This document shows, in pieces, positions 63,458 to 64,000 of a DNA stretch of 64,000 bases. A program made the position numbers and the translations under genes. Under the pieces are notes generated by a model that saw only the letters and a list, made by a program, of their open reading frames with translations, had not been told where the DNA came from and did not search any database. Each line of letters begins with the position of its first letter. Position 1 is the first letter of the stretch. This stretch comes from CAWAHD01 sp963781785 (GTDB lineage Bacteria > Planctomycetota > Planctomycetia > Isosphaerales > Isosphaeraceae), in the NCBI GenBank assembly GCA_963781785.1, contig CAWAHD010000002.1:496001-560000 (forward strand). Direction: 5' to 3'.

Positions 63458-64000
63458 TCAGATATCGTAGATTTCGCTGGATAGAACCCCGTCCACCACC
63501 GTCTTCTTGAGGCGGACGTTGCTGCCGGAGTTCCCGGGTCCGGAGCCGTTGTTCACGAGCCCGCCGCCGGTGGAGTCGTTGAGCGTCGAGTAGTCGATTA
63601 CCGCTTGGCCGCCCCCGCTGTTGTAGAGGCCGCCGCCGGTGGTCGCCGAGTTGCCGGAGATCGTCGTGTGGCCGATGGTGACGGTCCCTGTGGTTGCGTT
63701 GTAAATGGCGCCGCCGTCAGCGATCGTCATTCCCGTGATCTTGACGGTGGCGCCTGAGTCCACCACGAAGATGCTGCAAGAAGGGGCACTGCGACCGCGC
63801 TCTACGGTCAGTCGGTGCGCCCCGGGACCGCGCAAGTTCACGCTCTTGCTGAGATCCGGCAAGGCACTTTCCAGCGTGATCGTGCCGGACACCTTGAACT
63901 CGATGTTGTACGTCTGCGTGGCGCCGGCGCCGGCGTCGGCTTCGGTGATCGCCGAGCGTAAAGTGCCTGGCCCGGTATCGGCGAGCGATGTCACCGGCAA
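63458..64000 (-). CDS. Beta-helix exported protein, 5' end beyond window
   Basis: The visible 180 residues begin within a CSLREA-like opening (VTSLADTGPGTLRSAITEAD) and continue GTITLESALPDL, MTIADGGAIYN, TISGNSATTGGGLYN and end DGVLSSEIYDI with a stop at 63458. The rungs are right-handed beta-helix type, as in 31860-33056. The start lies beyond base 64000; the TTG at the edge is unlikely to be the real start. Confidence 0.8.
   Translation of the reverse strand: MPVTSLADTGPGTLRSAITEADAGAGATQTYNIEFKVSGTITLESALPDLSKSVNLRGPGAHRLTVERGRSAPSCSIFVVDSGATVKITGMTIADGGAIYNATTGTVTIGHTTISGNSATTGGGLYNSGGGQAVIDYSTLNDSTGGGLVNNGSGPGNSGSNVRLKKTVVDGVLSSEIYDI

Overview
The window looks like high-GC planctomycete chromosome, most likely from the Isosphaeraceae/Gemmatales side of the phylum. 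This rests on family content rather than a marker gene: very large repeat-built secreted proteins that open with an LEPR-XLL-like motif (LEGRRML, LEDRRLLS), planctomycete-type ECF sigma factors next to Ser/Thr kinases, a prepilin-like DUF1559 protein, a GloVer-repeat (TIGR03803-type) region, a TIGR03032-type protein and a tricorn-protease homologue. I saw no rRNA, tRNA or CRISPR array.

Layout. Positions 26701 to 1 (minus strand, running off the left edge) are one reading path of about 8,900 codons: a giant surface or secreted protein made of GloVer repeats, beta-helix modules, Ig-like domains and several blocks of long, near-identical tandem repeats (435, 516, 267, 516 and 618 bp periods), ending in CARDB-like domains and another beta-helix. 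The path is broken by four apparent frameshifts. 27579-29954 holds the remnant of a DUF2090/IolC-type aldolase and an intact transketolase. 29982-36884 is a decayed stretch: a Ser/Thr kinase broken by REP-like palindromes, a smaller beta-helix protein, a frameshifted TIGR03032-type gene, a broken small LEPR-type gene, the tail of an ECF sigma factor, and a REP-associated tyrosine transposase (RAYT) flanked by its palindromes. Ten of these palindromes are tandem copies that form the 3' end of the RAYT reading frame.

36885-48526 (minus) is a signalling cluster. In transcription order it is ECF sigma factor, LRR Ser/Thr kinase, WD40/TPR Ser/Thr kinase, second ECF sigma factor and DUF1559 pilin-like protein. 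A conserved two-block element (TGAGGGGTTT, 13 nt, CGCRTTG) lies upstream of three kinase genes and two other genes in this half of the window and may be a shared ECF-type promoter. 49802-57756 holds metabolic and membrane genes: an aldo/keto reductase, a PLP-dependent dehydratase, an alpha/beta hydrolase, a MazF/PemK-like toxin with its antitoxin, and three members of a planctomycete membrane-protein family. 57800-63247 has a tricorn protease between two copies of a Vgb-like (NHL-type) propeller fragment. One copy is cut short by remnants of a second RAYT and of an alkaline-phosphatase-superfamily protein. The right edge carries the 3' part of another beta-helix protein.

Many reading frames are broken. 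Several breaks look like loss of one GC dinucleotide from GCGCGC, and others like single-base changes in G/C-rich runs, so some of the 'pseudogenes' could be sequence errors. Others (in-frame stops, genes cut off mid-domain, REP insertions) look like real decay.
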